Below, piece by piece: positions 45,275 through 52,622 of a stretch of DNA of 52,622 nt. Made by a program: the position numbers and the translations under genes. Under the pieces are notes generated by a model. It saw nothing but the letters and a program-made list of their open reading frames with translations. It was not told the origin of the DNA and ran no database searches. Numbering within the stretch: position 1 is the first letter of the stretch; every line of letters starts with the position of its first letter. The DNA is from Nitrospira defluvii (GTDB lineage: Bacteria; Nitrospirota; Nitrospiria; Nitrospirales; Nitrospiraceae), in the NCBI RefSeq assembly GCF_905220995.1, contig NZ_CAJNBJ010000012.1, forward strand, positions 1 to 52,622. The letters are read 5' to 3'.

Positions 45275-46858
45275 ATGTGGAAATTCACTCTGTGGGCTGT
45301 GGCCTTAGTCTTCACGAATTTCTTGGGCTTGTCGGATTCAGCTGCCCAGCAAATTCGGGTTGTGCCGTCCATTTCGGTTCTCGAGCAATATGACAGTAAC
45401 GTTTTCTTTACGCCGAAGTCACAGCTTGCGCCTGGGACAAAGGCCGATGATCTCATCACCACCCTCACGCCTCAGTTAAACTTCATGCAGGTCAATTCCC
45501 TCGTGAAGGCGAATCTATCAGTCGGGGCGGTCGTTCAAAAATTTGTTAACAACTCAGCTCTTGACAACGTAGGGTTCAATGCGAGTGCCGGAATCGATCT
45601 CGCACAAGCGGTGAACAGAGTGTTGCCGAGGATGCGAGGGTTTCGAATTTTCGGGACGTATCAGTACGCTCCGTCGGCGCCAGCATTTGGAGCGGGTGGT
45701 GTAGGAGGTGGTTTCGGCGGTGGTGGATTTGGTGGAGGTGGGTTTGGTACTGGCGGCTTTGGAGTTACGGGTCCAGTTGATTCTGGCCTGCTGACTCAAC
45801 GAATCAGGACCACCATGTTTAACATAGGCCTTTCTAATTCCTACTCGCTCTCTCCCACGACCGATTTTCAGACGAATTACACGTATTCTCAACTGAGCTT
45901 TGGGGGGAATTTAGCGCCGACTTCGACTGCATCAGGGCAGCCGCAGAATACAGTATTTGATACGCAAACCCATTCTATTTCAGCTGGCCCCACATCCAAG
46001 ATCTCCGCAGTTGATACCTTAACCGTAAAGTACACGTTTACTCAAATGTCCCAGGGACAGTTTGGAGATTTTGCGACGCATAGCGGCGCTGCAGGGTGGG
46101 GGCGCAGCTGGACAAAAGAATGGAGTTCCTCGGTCAATGGAGGCCTGACATTGATCGAACCCATTCCAGATGCATCTGTGAGCGGGGGACAGAGAAGAGT
46201 GCCAGCGACAATGATGCCGACGGGGGGATTTAGTTTGAGTTATGTGTCCGGCTCATCTTTCCTTCGTAAGCTGGGAAGCGAAATTCAGGAAGCTACGGGA
46301 AGCACAGGAGGGGGTGTGATAAGTAGTGGTGGCTTCCTCCCGCTTCTCGCTGGAATGAATATGCCAGGAGGAATCGCTGCCCCGGGATCGTATCGTGTTA
46401 CTCTCATGTACAACTTAGGCGTATTTCCAAGTTTTGTTCAGACGGCCGGGCCTATCTACACACACACAATAATGCTGGCAAGTATGGCCGGAATTACAGA
46501 CAGGTTGAGTGTCCAGGCGCTCTTTAATTATGCAAAAAGTAGCTTTACCTCGGAATCCATCGGAACGAATTTCACTACTTACGGTACCACTGTAGCGCTT
46601 AATTACCTCATCACGCCCATGTTTACCGCTCGGCTCAGTCACCAGTGGTTGATGTTTGACACTCAAACGAGTGGAGTGAGCGCGGGCGATCTTGGCTTCT
46701 CAAAACAGGTAATTTTGTTGGGCTTTACGTATGCGTATTCTCCCCGTGGCGATTTCTTTCGAGCTGGTGCCTTTTGGGAAGGTATGTCCGGCGCTTCTTC
46801 GTCTGCTGAGTCAGGAGTAGGTAAGTCTGGATCAGGAGGGGTGGATATAAAGAAATGA
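45275..46858 (+). CDS. Outer-membrane beta-barrel protein of the exopolysaccharide operon
   Basis: 527 residues from the ATG at 45275; the frame is open upstream inside the previous gene, but similarity and a signal peptide begin here (LWAVALVFTNFLGLSDSAAQ). The mature part alternates beta-strands with aromatic girdles (SYSLSPTTDFQTNYTYSQLSF, FTARLSHQWLMF) and ends in a strand FRAGAFWEGMSG, followed by a flexible tail. It resembles the outer-membrane porins that accompany XrtA-type exopolysaccharide loci (TIGR03016 type). A Gly/Phe repeat tract sits at about residues 138-162. The stop overlaps the next ATG (ATGA at 46855). Confidence 0.8.
   Translation: MWKFTLWAVALVFTNFLGLSDSAAQQIRVVPSISVLEQYDSNVFFTPKSQLAPGTKADDLITTLTPQLNFMQVNSLVKANLSVGAVVQKFVNNSALDNVGFNASAGIDLAQAVNRVLPRMRGFRIFGTYQYAPSAPAFGAGGVGGGFGGGGFGGGGFGTGGFGVTGPVDSGLLTQRIRTTMFNIGLSNSYSLSPTTDFQTNYTYSQLSFGGNLAPTSTASGQPQNTVFDTQTHSISAGPTSKISAVDTLTVKYTFTQMSQGQFGDFATHSGAAGWGRSWTKEWSSSVNGGLTLIEPIPDASVSGGQRRVPATMMPTGGFSLSYVSGSSFLRKLGSEIQEATGSTGGGVISSGGFLPLLAGMNMPGGIAAPGSYRVTLMYNLGVFPSFVQTAGPIYTHTIMLASMAGITDRLSVQALFNYAKSSFTSESIGTNFTTYGTTVALNYLITPMFTARLSHQWLMFDTQTSGVSAGDLGFSKQVILLGFTYAYSPRGDFFRAGAFWEGMSGASSSAESGVGKSGSGGVDIKK
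45693..45765 (+). repeat. Glycine/phenylalanine-rich coding repeat inside the barrel gene
   Basis: The DNA repeats GGTGGTGGATTTGG-like units that encode GGGFGGGGFGGGGFGTGGFG. It probably forms an exposed loop and could expand or shrink by slippage. Confidence 0.75.
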
Positions 46859-49209
46859 ACACGCGTACGTTGTCTCCGGAGGATTATTGGCGTGCAATTG
46901 TTAGCCGCAAGTGGCTAGTAATTACTACGATACTTGTTTCGTTGAGTATTGCAGGGGTGGTTTGTGCTCTGATACCGAAGGTGTACCTCTCAGCCACGAA
47001 AATGTGGTTCGAAGGGGCCAAAATAGAGGAGTCGATTGTAAGCGGCCCCAATCCTGCTGGCGGTGTATACACGCCTACGTTGGATGACCGGGTCATGGAG
47101 GTACGACAGTTTGTAATGGGGCGAAAAACGCTCGGCCAGATTGCGGGCGAGTTTGGACTTTTCGGGTATGAAAAGGATCATCCCGATGCAGCAGAATCAG
47201 AAAACGCCATCCGTGCCATGCGCGGCTCCATCAAGGTTGAACCGACGAAGGACAAGTTATTCATTACCCTGTCATTCTCAAACGAGGACCCAATCATTGC
47301 CAGAGATGTGACGTCACGACTCAGTGATCTTTTTATCGAAGAAACGCTGAAGGATCGGGAACGGGGTGTTGAGGCAGCGGAAGACTTTCTTGGTCTTGAG
47401 TTAAAGCATGCGAAGGCAGAACTAGAGGTCAAAGAGAAGATTATTTCAGAGTTTAAGCAACAGCACTTGGGAGAGTTGCCTCAGCAAATTGATGCGAACC
47501 TGCGCAAATTGGATCGTCTTCAGGAAGATATGCGTTCTCAAGGTGAGCAGTCCCAGAGTCTATCCAATCGTCTGGTCCAACTTGACAAGTCAATTAAGGA
47601 TTACGAGGAGACCGGGGAAGTCAGTGGCGATTCTCCAATCGGGACATCCAGCAAAAGAAGTAAAGATCCGCGCTTAGGGAGAATTAAGGAGTTGGAGCGG
47701 CGGTTGGTAGAGCTTTCCTCGATGTATAAGGATACGTATCCTGACCTAGTCCAAGTCAAGGAGGAGATACGAAAGCTAAAGGAGATGACCTCGGCTCAAT
47801 ATCGTGACCTCTTGCCGGAAACTGAGGCAGAGGATGAACCGATAGCAACGAAGAAATCCAAGCGAAAAGCGATTGATCCATACCACGCTGAGTTGTTAAA
47901 GCAACGGGACGAGATAGTGCTCGAATTAGATGCAGTGAAGCGCCGTCAAGCTCATATCGCCGTTGAGATGTCACAATATGAACGAAGAGTTGAACATACT
48001 CCCGAGCGGGAACAAAAATTGAAGACGCTTGAGAGAGATTATGAAAATCTTCAAAAAAATTACCAGTCGTTATTGGATAAGAAACTGACCGCCGGCATGC
48101 AGAAGAGTTTGGCGCAGGGACGTAAGGGAGCAAAGTTCAGCATCGTAGATCCAGCATACACACCGGTCGTGCCTGTGATCCCAAATATTCCGCTGATCAT
48201 GGCCGCAGGACTTGTTCTGGGTTGTGCATTGGGTTTTGGGGGGGCTGTTGGATTAGAGCTGATGGGGAGAGGGTTCCGTTCCGCAGAGGAAGTTGAGATC
48301 ACACTAGGCCTTCCAGTGATTGCCTCTATCCCGCTGTACGAAAGTGCATTTGGTGGGGCCATGCAAACCGTCAGAGCGTTGTCCGGCAAGAAGCGTGGTT
48401 CTTCACTGATGCTACCGGGTAGCGGGAAGCAGAGCGGCGATGATATGCAGGTTGCTGGTGGCCTGCCTGCCGCATCTGTGAGGCAGAGGGGGCAGAATGG
48501 GCAGTTGCATGCTCCAACCCCAGGGTTAGAGCTGGTTTCCATGTGGCGACCGCTCTCCTTCGTGGCAGAGCAATATCGCGTCGCAGCTACCAGGCTTGAA
48601 TTGATGACTGGCGACCGAAAAAGCACGGCTATTGTCGTGACCAGCGCAGTAATGGGGGAGGGAAAGTCTTCGACAGCACTTAATTTGGGTTATGTACTTG
48701 CTAAGGACCTTGATCGAAGAACGATCGTAATTGATTGTGATCTCAAGCGACCGATGCAACATATCTATGCAGGCGTCTGGCAGCATCCGGGACTGGTGGA
48801 AGTGCTGCGAGGTACGAAGGCGATCGAGGATTGTGTGCAGCGGCTTGGGGAATCGGGTCCGTGGATTCTTCCAGCAGGATCAGTTGGCGACAACCCGGTA
48901 GGATTGGCCAAGATGCATCAGTTGTCTGATTTAGTCGCCGAACTTAAGGAAAAGTTCGACTATGTCATTATAGACGCGCCGCCCGTACTACCACTCGCCG
49001 ATATGCAAGTTCTTGCAAGTACGGGGGACCTTATTGCCTATGTGGTGAAGGCAAGCATGACAGGGCGAGATGTTGTGCAAAAGGCACTCAAGGCTCTTGG
49101 AGAGAATACCAACCTTGGGATCATATTGAATGGCCTTGATGCTCACACCACTCCGTATTACATGCAGCAAGAGTATTACCGCGAAGCGCACCATGAACAG
49201 CTCAAGTAA
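46855..49209 (+). CDS. Wzc-type chain-length regulator and tyrosine autokinase
   Basis: 784 residues. The N-terminal Wzz domain has a membrane span (about 19-40) and a large periplasmic coiled-coil region (about 180-430). A second span lies near 440-465 (IPNIPLIMAAGLVLGCALGFGGAVGLELM). The C-terminal BY-kinase has Walker A SAVMGEGKSS (about 600), Walker A prime VIDCDLKRP (about 625) and Walker B VIIDAPP (about 703). The tail ends YYMQQEYYREAHHEQ, the tyrosine cluster for autophosphorylation. Wzc phosphorylation cycles control polymer length and export. It overlaps the barrel gene by 4 bp and the next gene by 17 bp. Confidence 0.94.
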   Translation: MNTRTLSPEDYWRAIVSRKWLVITTILVSLSIAGVVCALIPKVYLSATKMWFEGAKIEESIVSGPNPAGGVYTPTLDDRVMEVRQFVMGRKTLGQIAGEFGLFGYEKDHPDAAESENAIRAMRGSIKVEPTKDKLFITLSFSNEDPIIARDVTSRLSDLFIEETLKDRERGVEAAEDFLGLELKHAKAELEVKEKIISEFKQQHLGELPQQIDANLRKLDRLQEDMRSQGEQSQSLSNRLVQLDKSIKDYEETGEVSGDSPIGTSSKRSKDPRLGRIKELERRLVELSSMYKDTYPDLVQVKEEIRKLKEMTSAQYRDLLPETEAEDEPIATKKSKRKAIDPYHAELLKQRDEIVLELDAVKRRQAHIAVEMSQYERRVEHTPEREQKLKTLERDYENLQKNYQSLLDKKLTAGMQKSLAQGRKGAKFSIVDPAYTPVVPVIPNIPLIMAAGLVLGCALGFGGAVGLELMGRGFRSAEEVEITLGLPVIASIPLYESAFGGAMQTVRALSGKKRGSSLMLPGSGKQSGDDMQVAGGLPAASVRQRGQNGQLHAPTPGLELVSMWRPLSFVAEQYRVAATRLELMTGDRKSTAIVVTSAVMGEGKSSTALNLGYVLAKDLDRRTIVIDCDLKRPMQHIYAGVWQHPGLVEVLRGTKAIEDCVQRLGESGPWILPAGSVGDNPVGLAKMHQLSDLVAELKEKFDYVIIDAPPVLPLADMQVLASTGDLIAYVVKASMTGRDVVQKALKALGENTNLGIILNGLDAHTTPYYMQQEYYREAHHEQLK

Positions 49210-50260
49210 ATCAGATCAGGAGACAGGTCTAGAGTCTTTGTCCTCCCGGCAACCGCTTGTGTCAGTCTCGGTTAGTTTCCCTAAGTTTACGAGGCGGGTC
49301 TTGATCCTTGGGGTTGGGCCTCTGGCAAGAGACTTGTGTCAAACTCTACTTGCGAAACGGGCCGGTTTTACTGAAGTTGTTGGGTTTCTAGACAAGGATG
49401 CGAGTCGTGTCGGTGAGCGCTTAGTGAACCCCACCATTATTGGGACCTATGACCAATTGTTTGAGATTGCTGAGCGGTATCAAGTTCATACAGTGGCAGT
49501 CTGCTTGGAGGATCGGCGCGCGGTACTACCTGTTCAGACCCTTCTAGACATGAAGGCTATGGGGAGAGACGTGGTTGATGGTCACTATTTATATGAGGAG
49601 GAGTCCGGGCGCCTCTCTATTGATCACCTCAAACCAAGCGCCTTGATTTTTTCAACCGGTTTTCGTCGTCGCCTTCTCACGATGCTATTCAAGCGCGCTT
49701 TGGACGTGGTTGTGGCAATAGTTGGAATGATCGCATTGTTACCAGTCGTTCTAGTTTTGTCTGTGCTCATCAAATTAGACTCCTCCGGTCCAGTATTTTA
49801 TCGACAAATGCGTGTGGGGTTGCGTGGGCGCCCATACATGATTTGGAAGTTTAGATCCATGCGTCAGGATGCTGAACAAAGCGGTGCACGATGGGCATCC
49901 AACGAAGATCCACGTGTGTCCAGAGTTGGTCGTTGGATCAGGAAGTGGAGATTGGATGAACTTCCCCAACTGATTAATGTTTTAAAGGGAGAAATGAGTC
50001 TTGTCGGGCCAAGACCTGAGCGACCTGTGTTTGTTCAAGAGCTGAGAAACACGATCCCTTATTACGATTTGAGGCATACGGTTCGTCCAGGAATTACCGG
50101 TTGGGCGCAGACACGCTTTCGTTACGGCGCTTCGAAGGAGGACTCGCACGTAAAGCTGCAATATGATCTGTTTTATGTCAAGAATCTGTCCCTAGCCTTG
50201 GATTTTCGCATTGTAGTTCATACAGTGAAGGTTATGTTCATGGGTGAGGGGGCGCGGTAG
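49193..50260 (+). CDS. Polyprenyl glycosylphosphotransferase (initiating transferase), short form
   Basis: 355 residues from the ATG at 49193, which overlaps the Wzc gene by 17 bp. Residues 30-165 are a CoA-binding-like domain (RRVLILGVGPLARDLCQTLLAKR). A membrane hairpin follows (about 168-200, FKRALDVVVAIVGMIALLPVVLVLSVLI), then the catalytic part (FYRQMRVGLRGRPYMIWKFRSMR, DELPQLINVLKGEMSLVGPRPERPVF, PGITGWAQ). It links the first sugar phosphate to undecaprenyl phosphate. Full-length relatives carry four or five N-terminal spans; here they are absent, which leaves the PglC/WbaP-like core with its extra domain. Confidence 0.92.
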   Translation: MNSSSKSDQETGLESLSSRQPLVSVSVSFPKFTRRVLILGVGPLARDLCQTLLAKRAGFTEVVGFLDKDASRVGERLVNPTIIGTYDQLFEIAERYQVHTVAVCLEDRRAVLPVQTLLDMKAMGRDVVDGHYLYEEESGRLSIDHLKPSALIFSTGFRRRLLTMLFKRALDVVVAIVGMIALLPVVLVLSVLIKLDSSGPVFYRQMRVGLRGRPYMIWKFRSMRQDAEQSGARWASNEDPRVSRVGRWIRKWRLDELPQLINVLKGEMSLVGPRPERPVFVQELRNTIPYYDLRHTVRPGITGWAQTRFRYGASKEDSHVKLQYDLFYVKNLSLALDFRIVVHTVKVMFMGEGAR

Positions 50261-50269
50261 AAGGTGCAC

Positions 50270-51199
50270 ATGCCTGATACGATTGCCAAACATTGCCTTT
50301 CATTTGATGTCGAGGAACACTTTCAAGTCTCCGCTTTTGAATCTCCCATGAGGCGGCGCCATTGGGATCAGTATGAAAGTCGCGTGGAAGCTAACACCGA
50401 AAAGTTGCTGGAACTATTGGGCAACAGACAGATACGGGCGACGTTTTTTGTGCTTGGGTGGGTGGCGGAGAGATATTCCTCCTTGGTTCGTCAGATTGCA
50501 TCAGCGGGGCACGAAGTGGCTTCACATGGATATGCCCACGAGCTCATAACGGCTCAAACTCCGGCCGCTTTTCGTGACGATATTCGGAAGGCGAAGGGGA
50601 TTCTGGAAAGTATTTTGTCGCAACCGGTGTTGGGCTATCGTGCGCCAAGTTTCTCAATCACGAAGGACACAATGTGGGCAACTCAAATTCTCGTCGAAGA
50701 AGGGTATGTTTACGATTCCAGTATATTTCCTGTTGTGCATGACCGATACGGTGTTCCTTCTGCTAACCCGGATGTACATCAATTGTCGACGGCCTCCGGC
50801 CTTCTCTGGGAAGTCCCTCCTTCAACGGTCAAATGTCTGGGTGTACGTGTGCCTGTTGCTGGTGGAGGGTATTTTCGGCTTTACCCGTACCCACTGCTCC
50901 GTACACTACTACGTAAGCTAGAAAGGAAGGGCTCGCCTTTGGTCATGTATATGCATCCATGGGAGTTTGATCCAAAGCAGCCAAGAATGGAAGGTTCTAT
51001 CCTATCACGCCTTCGACACTATATGAACCTTGATAAGACGGAATTTAGGCTGCGAGCACTTCTCCAAGATTTCGCATTTTCCCCCATACGGGAAGTGTTT
51101 CCTCAAATTGCGCAGTACCACGGTATACAAATGAAAGCCTCTATGAAGGTGGAAGGGACTTTTCCCCCCGTAAGCCCATCAGATGTTCTCCTGAATTGA
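50270..51199 (+). CDS. XrtA-type polysaccharide deacetylase
   Basis: 309 residues from the ATG at 50270; a GTG at 50264 is possible. It has a NodB fold: LSFDVEEHFQ with the catalytic Asp, then H-x3-SHGYAHELI holding the metal histidines, GYRAPSFSIT, and HPWEFDP. The DVEEHFQVSAFE opening is the hallmark of the deacetylases found in PEP-CTERM/exosortase-A exopolysaccharide loci (TIGR03006). It removes acetyl groups from GlcNAc-type residues of the polymer, linking it to the glmU/glmS supply. No exosortase gene is within the window. It starts 9 bp after the transferase stop. Confidence 0.93.
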   Translation: MPDTIAKHCLSFDVEEHFQVSAFESPMRRRHWDQYESRVEANTEKLLELLGNRQIRATFFVLGWVAERYSSLVRQIASAGHEVASHGYAHELITAQTPAAFRDDIRKAKGILESILSQPVLGYRAPSFSITKDTMWATQILVEEGYVYDSSIFPVVHDRYGVPSANPDVHQLSTASGLLWEVPPSTVKCLGVRVPVAGGGYFRLYPYPLLRTLLRKLERKGSPLVMYMHPWEFDPKQPRMEGSILSRLRHYMNLDKTEFRLRALLQDFAFSPIREVFPQIAQYHGIQMKASMKVEGTFPPVSPSDVLLN

Positions 51200-51624
51200 G
51201 GATGATGACTCTCGCGTCTTTGCCGGGAATGCCAGTGTCTGCGTTGGTCGGAATTAGGGGCCTGTGGTTCCTCACACATTGTGCATCGGTTCTTCCATCG
51301 TTTGACTTTTAAGAATGCGTGGTTCGGGTCACGGGCTCGTCTACGTTTCTCTCCTATCCAGGCTGGGTGTCTATCCATTGATAAAGCCTTCGGCAACGTT
51401 GGCACCACTTGCCGTAGATCACTGGGGGCATGAGCAGCACAACATTACTTAGGGTTTTTTCGTGGCTGTGCTACTCTTGTAATGTGACGTATTTGAGGCG
51501 GCAGGTTGCATCGACGATGCCCGCAACGTTGTCAATCGTCTAGTATGAGGCTGTATCAATAGGAACATAGGCGTGCACAGCGAGTTTTATATCCCATTAT
51601 GATGTTTCGCGATTTGGAGTGATC
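51200..51624. other. Intergenic region, no supported gene
   Basis: About 425 bp between the deacetylase and the ABC permease. No frame longer than about 100 codons has a good start or known match. A minus-strand frame at 51103-51408 overlaps the deacetylase end and is a shadow. A decayed gene or a promoter for the ABC exporter is possible; TTGGAG at 51614-51619 is the Shine-Dalgarno of the permease. Confidence 0.5.
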
Positions 51625-52470
51625 ATGGAGTCTGCGTTAGCGCAAGTGGATTCTGGTACCGTAGTGATCGAACCACGTGAGGGCTACATTCAAGTCGGGT
51701 GGCGTGAGCTATGGGCTGCTAGAGAACTGTTTTACTTTTTGGCCTGGCGAGATCTTAAGACGCGCTATGCGCAGACTGTCATTGGGGCCAGTTGGGCTCT
51801 GATGCAACCACTCCTCAGCACACTAATCTTCACTCTTGTGTTTAGTTATTTGGCAAAAGTTCCCTCAGATGGCTTGCCATACCCTCTCTTTGCGTTTGCG
51901 GCAATTCTGCCTTGGTCTTTATTCGCACGGAGTCTTGAGCGCAGCACATTAAGTGTTGTTACAGAAGGAGGCCTTATAAAGAAGGTCTACTTTCCCAGGC
52001 TAATCATTCCAATTTCTGCCACGTTTATCAATCTAGTAGATTTTGGTGTCGGGTTGCTGATTCTGGTCGGGATGATGGCGTGGTATCAATTGGTACCACA
52101 GTGGACGGTTATCTTCCTACCTCTGCTTGTAGCTGTTGCCTTGCTTGCGGCTCTCTCCGTGAGCCTTTGGCTTTCAGCGCTCAACGTAAAGTATCGGGAC
52201 GTGGCTTCTGTGGTTCCACTGATTACACAGCTGTGGATGTTCGCATCCCCTGTCCTTTACCCCGCATCGTTGGTCCCAGAGCCTGTGCGGTGGTACTACG
52301 GCCTGAATCCAATGGCTGGTGTCATTGAGGGATTCCGGTGGGCGCTACTTGGAAAGGCTGCTCCTGACTGGAGCATGGTGAGCGTAAGTTTGGCTGTTGT
52401 GTTGGTCCTGTTGATCGGAGGTGTCATGTTTTTTAGGAGGGTGGAGCGAACCTTCGCCGATGTAATTTAG
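51625..52470 (+). CDS. ABC-2 type polysaccharide export permease (Wzm-like)
   Basis: 281 residues from the ATG at 51625, with TTGGAG upstream; a GTG at 51619 is less likely. The N-terminus carries the amphipathic helix typical of this family (WRELWAARELFYFLAWRDLKTRYAQTVIGASWALMQPLLSTLIFTLVF), then six membrane spans ending VVLVLLIGGVMFFRRVERTFADVI. It forms the channel for ATP-driven export of O-antigen- or capsule-type polysaccharide across the inner membrane. The stop TAG is immediately followed by the ATG of the ATPase gene. It is a second export route beside the Wzc/Wza-type genes. Confidence 0.94.
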   Translation: MESALAQVDSGTVVIEPREGYIQVGWRELWAARELFYFLAWRDLKTRYAQTVIGASWALMQPLLSTLIFTLVFSYLAKVPSDGLPYPLFAFAAILPWSLFARSLERSTLSVVTEGGLIKKVYFPRLIIPISATFINLVDFGVGLLILVGMMAWYQLVPQWTVIFLPLLVAVALLAALSVSLWLSALNVKYRDVASVVPLITQLWMFASPVLYPASLVPEPVRWYYGLNPMAGVIEGFRWALLGKAAPDWSMVSVSLAVVLVLLIGGVMFFRRVERTFADVI

Positions 52471-52622
52471 ATGGGCGATACCGCGGTCAGCGTAAATGGT
52501 TTGTCGAAGCGGTATCGACTGGGCGCAACCCATGCCTCAGAGGGCTCTCTCGCCGGGACCCTCTCCCAGGGGCTCCGGCGGCTGATGGGGCGTCGCCCCG
52601 CCGTCGCAGGGCCAACGGGCGA
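52471..52622 (+). CDS. ABC transporter ATP-binding protein (Wzt-like), 5' end only
   Basis: Fifty codons are visible before the window ends. The ATG at 52471 touches the permease stop. The opening VSVNGLSKRYRLGA is typical of polysaccharide-export ATPases, and the long basic insert before the expected P-loop (LAGTLSQGLRRLMGRRP) is also seen in Wzt homologs. The P-loop itself lies beyond the window. Confidence 0.85.
   Translation, partial: MGDTAVSVNGLSKRYRLGATHASEGSLAGTLSQGLRRLMGRRPAVAGPTG

Overview
The window looks like chromosome of a GC-rich Gram-negative bacterium, most likely a Nitrospira-type member of the Nitrospirota. The reasons are outer-membrane export genes, lipoprotein signal peptides, the order of the housekeeping block (ftsH, metG, holB, tmk, DUF502, glmU, glmS, gatC, panD, gatA, DUF948, ytxH, gatB, eno, ftsB, era, mgtE, recO, glgA) and small palindromic intergenic repeats of a kind I associate with that genus. 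The assignment rests on recalled gene order, not on a marker gene. I see no rRNA, tRNA or CRISPR array.

Region 1 (1-11 kb) is accessory. It holds the start of a very large DUF6603-like protein coupled to a phospholipase D-family protein, a DUF3015 lipoprotein, and a dCMP-deaminase gene behind a two-span coiled-coil membrane protein. A REP-associated tyrosine transposase follows, then a cluster of toxin-antitoxin genes. One DUF433/DUF5615 pair is broken by a 196-bp MITE-like element, a RelE/ParE remnant ends at a second partial copy of that element, and an intact HicB/HicA pair follows.

Region 2 (11-37 kb) is dense core genome: a PAP2 phosphatase, a CobW GTPase, a CDF metal exporter, FtsH, MetG with a fused tRNA-binding domain, DNA polymerase delta prime and thymidylate kinase. 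Then come the UDP-GlcNAc precursor genes glmU and glmS, the GatCAB amidotransferase interleaved with panD and two small membrane genes, enolase, FtsB, Era, MgtE, RecO and glycogen synthase. Many of these genes overlap by 1-14 bp.

Region 3 (37-52.6 kb) is an envelope and exopolysaccharide region with mobile DNA. An IS630-family and an IS5-family element bracket a two-gene phosphonate cassette: a phosphoenolpyruvate mutase fused to a nucleotidyltransferase, and a phosphonopyruvate decarboxylase. A LuxR-type regulator then faces an exopolysaccharide operon across a 560-bp AT-rich gap that carries a tandem direct repeat. The operon has two Wza-like export proteins, an outer-membrane barrel, a Wzc-type tyrosine kinase, a polyprenyl glycosylphosphotransferase without the usual N-terminal membrane domain, an XrtA-type polysaccharide deacetylase and a Wzm/Wzt ABC exporter cut by the window end. 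From about 43.4 kb onward the DNA is visibly less GC-rich than Region 2. The glmU/glmS sugar-nucleotide genes, the phosphonate cassette and the export genes together suggest a surface polysaccharide that could carry phosphonate groups; that link is inference.
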